Positions 50,401 to 50,686 of a stretch of 50,686 nt of DNA are shown one piece after another. The position numbers were made by a program, and so were the translations under genes. Each line of letters opens with the position of its first letter. Positions within the stretch are counted from its first letter, which is position 1. Where the stretch lies: NCBI GenBank assembly GCA_013314855.1, contig JABUEW010000013.1, forward strand, positions 1-50,686, written 5' to 3'. The stretch is from Bacillota bacterium. GTDB taxonomy: Bacteria > Bacillota > Clostridia > Acetivibrionales > DUMC01. Under the pieces are notes generated by a model. It was not told where the DNA came from, did not search any database, and was given only the letters and a program-made list of their open reading frames with translations.

Positions 50401-50686
50401 TTTTATAAAAATTATATCATAGGCTTTACATAAAAAAATAGGAATAAATTAATATATTACATTGTTAATTTAACTCTTTATACCGGCACCATATGTCAGT
50501 AGGAATTTAACCAAAATTTGCAGTTCTACATGGTTTTGCAGGGGCGCATTTTATTTTTATGAAGAAAATGCTTCCGGTAACTAAATGCTCCAAGTCTTAA
50601 GAGCCTGTAAATTCACTTCGGGGCAAATCAAACTCGCAAAATAATTTGAATAGAATTTAATAATATTTCAATGTAATTATTTTGCT
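50401..50686. other. Intergenic region running into a truncated copy of the MITE-like element
   Basis: The first 140 bases are AT-rich and should hold the promoter of the minus-strand pair (a TATAAT on the minus strand near 50412-50417, without a clear -35 partner). From about 50542 the sequence is the repeat described separately. No gene is seen. Confidence 0.5.
50542..50686 (+). mobile_element. Partial second copy of the MITE-like element, cut by the window end
   Basis: It starts with GGGCGCATTTT (50542-50552), matching the terminal repeat of the 30.2-kb copy with one C/T change. The left arm is diverged, but the core from AGAGCCTGT is identical over 53 bases (50600-50652 against 30266-30318). 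The last 17 bases of the window (AATGTAATTATTTTGCT) match the next conserved block with one change. The right half lies outside the window. Confidence 0.85.

Overview
The window is about 50.7 kb of low-GC DNA from an endospore-forming Firmicute, most likely an anaerobic member of Clostridia. The evidence is the sporulation genes (spmA, spmB, ytxC, an alpha/beta-type SASP, abrB), a stand-alone 2[4Fe-4S] ferredoxin, frequent GTG/TTG starts behind GGAGG-type ribosome binding sites, and blocks of gene order shared with the Bacillus subtilis origin region. I cannot name the species. No tRNA, rRNA, CRISPR array, phage or transposase gene was seen.

Layout. (1) 0.08-1.5 kb, minus strand: a large protein of unknown function with two C-terminal helix-turn-helix-like segments. 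(2) 1.8-9 kb: the folate genes folP-folB-folK, an unrecognised gene, an HTH-less birA, an amidohydrolase, a small hydrophilic protein, coaX and a PLP-fold lysine/arginine/ornithine decarboxylase. (3) 9-23 kb: the conserved block tmk-darA-yaaR-holB-ricT-[ferredoxin]-trmN6-rsmI-abrB, then spmA/spmB and a YtpB-like terpene-synthase relative, then metG-tatD-[membrane protein]-yabE-like-rsmA. Compared with B. subtilis, yabA, yazA and rnmV are absent and other genes sit in their place. (4) 23-31 kb: a two-domain protein with a charged linker, zapA, dut, a DUF2156 protein, a GNAT acetyltransferase, a Nudix protein, a YigZ/IMPACT protein, a UroD-like protein paired with an AraD-like epimerase, and yebC. 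(5) 31-40 kb: spore and envelope genes (SASP, DUF378, ytxC, a P-loop/Asp23 fusion, a DUF6062-like protein), an OGG1-type DNA glycosylase, a DUF3343 protein, a 6S RNA gene, a beta-propeller/coiled-coil protein, a cysteine-rich possible coat protein and a YvlD-type membrane protein. (6) 40-44.4 kb: the B. subtilis-like series cysE-cysS-mrnC-rlmB-rae1. (7) 44.4-50.4 kb: a cytoplasmic heparinase II/III-type lyase directly behind rae1, facing a second toroid-type protein of possible polysaccharide-lyase fold.

The most notable non-coding content is structural. There is a 233-bp MITE-like element with 12-bp terminal inverted repeats and a perfect 9-bp flanking direct repeat, with related pieces elsewhere in the window. 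A second, unrelated 256-bp insertion lies behind folK and is flanked by 16-bp direct repeats. Sixteen heptanucleotide Shine-Dalgarno-like repeats join folP to folB. A promoter-plus-5'-hairpin leader precedes the ferredoxin gene. A leader hairpin covers the ribosome binding site of the Nudix gene. Four perfect hairpins stand in a row between the two convergent lyase-like genes. I found no clear new defence or mobile system. The best candidates for undescribed biology are the two small repeat elements, the P-loop/Asp23 fusion, the YtpB relative lacking the usual acidic motifs, and the lyase and UroD/AraD sugar genes placed among housekeeping genes.
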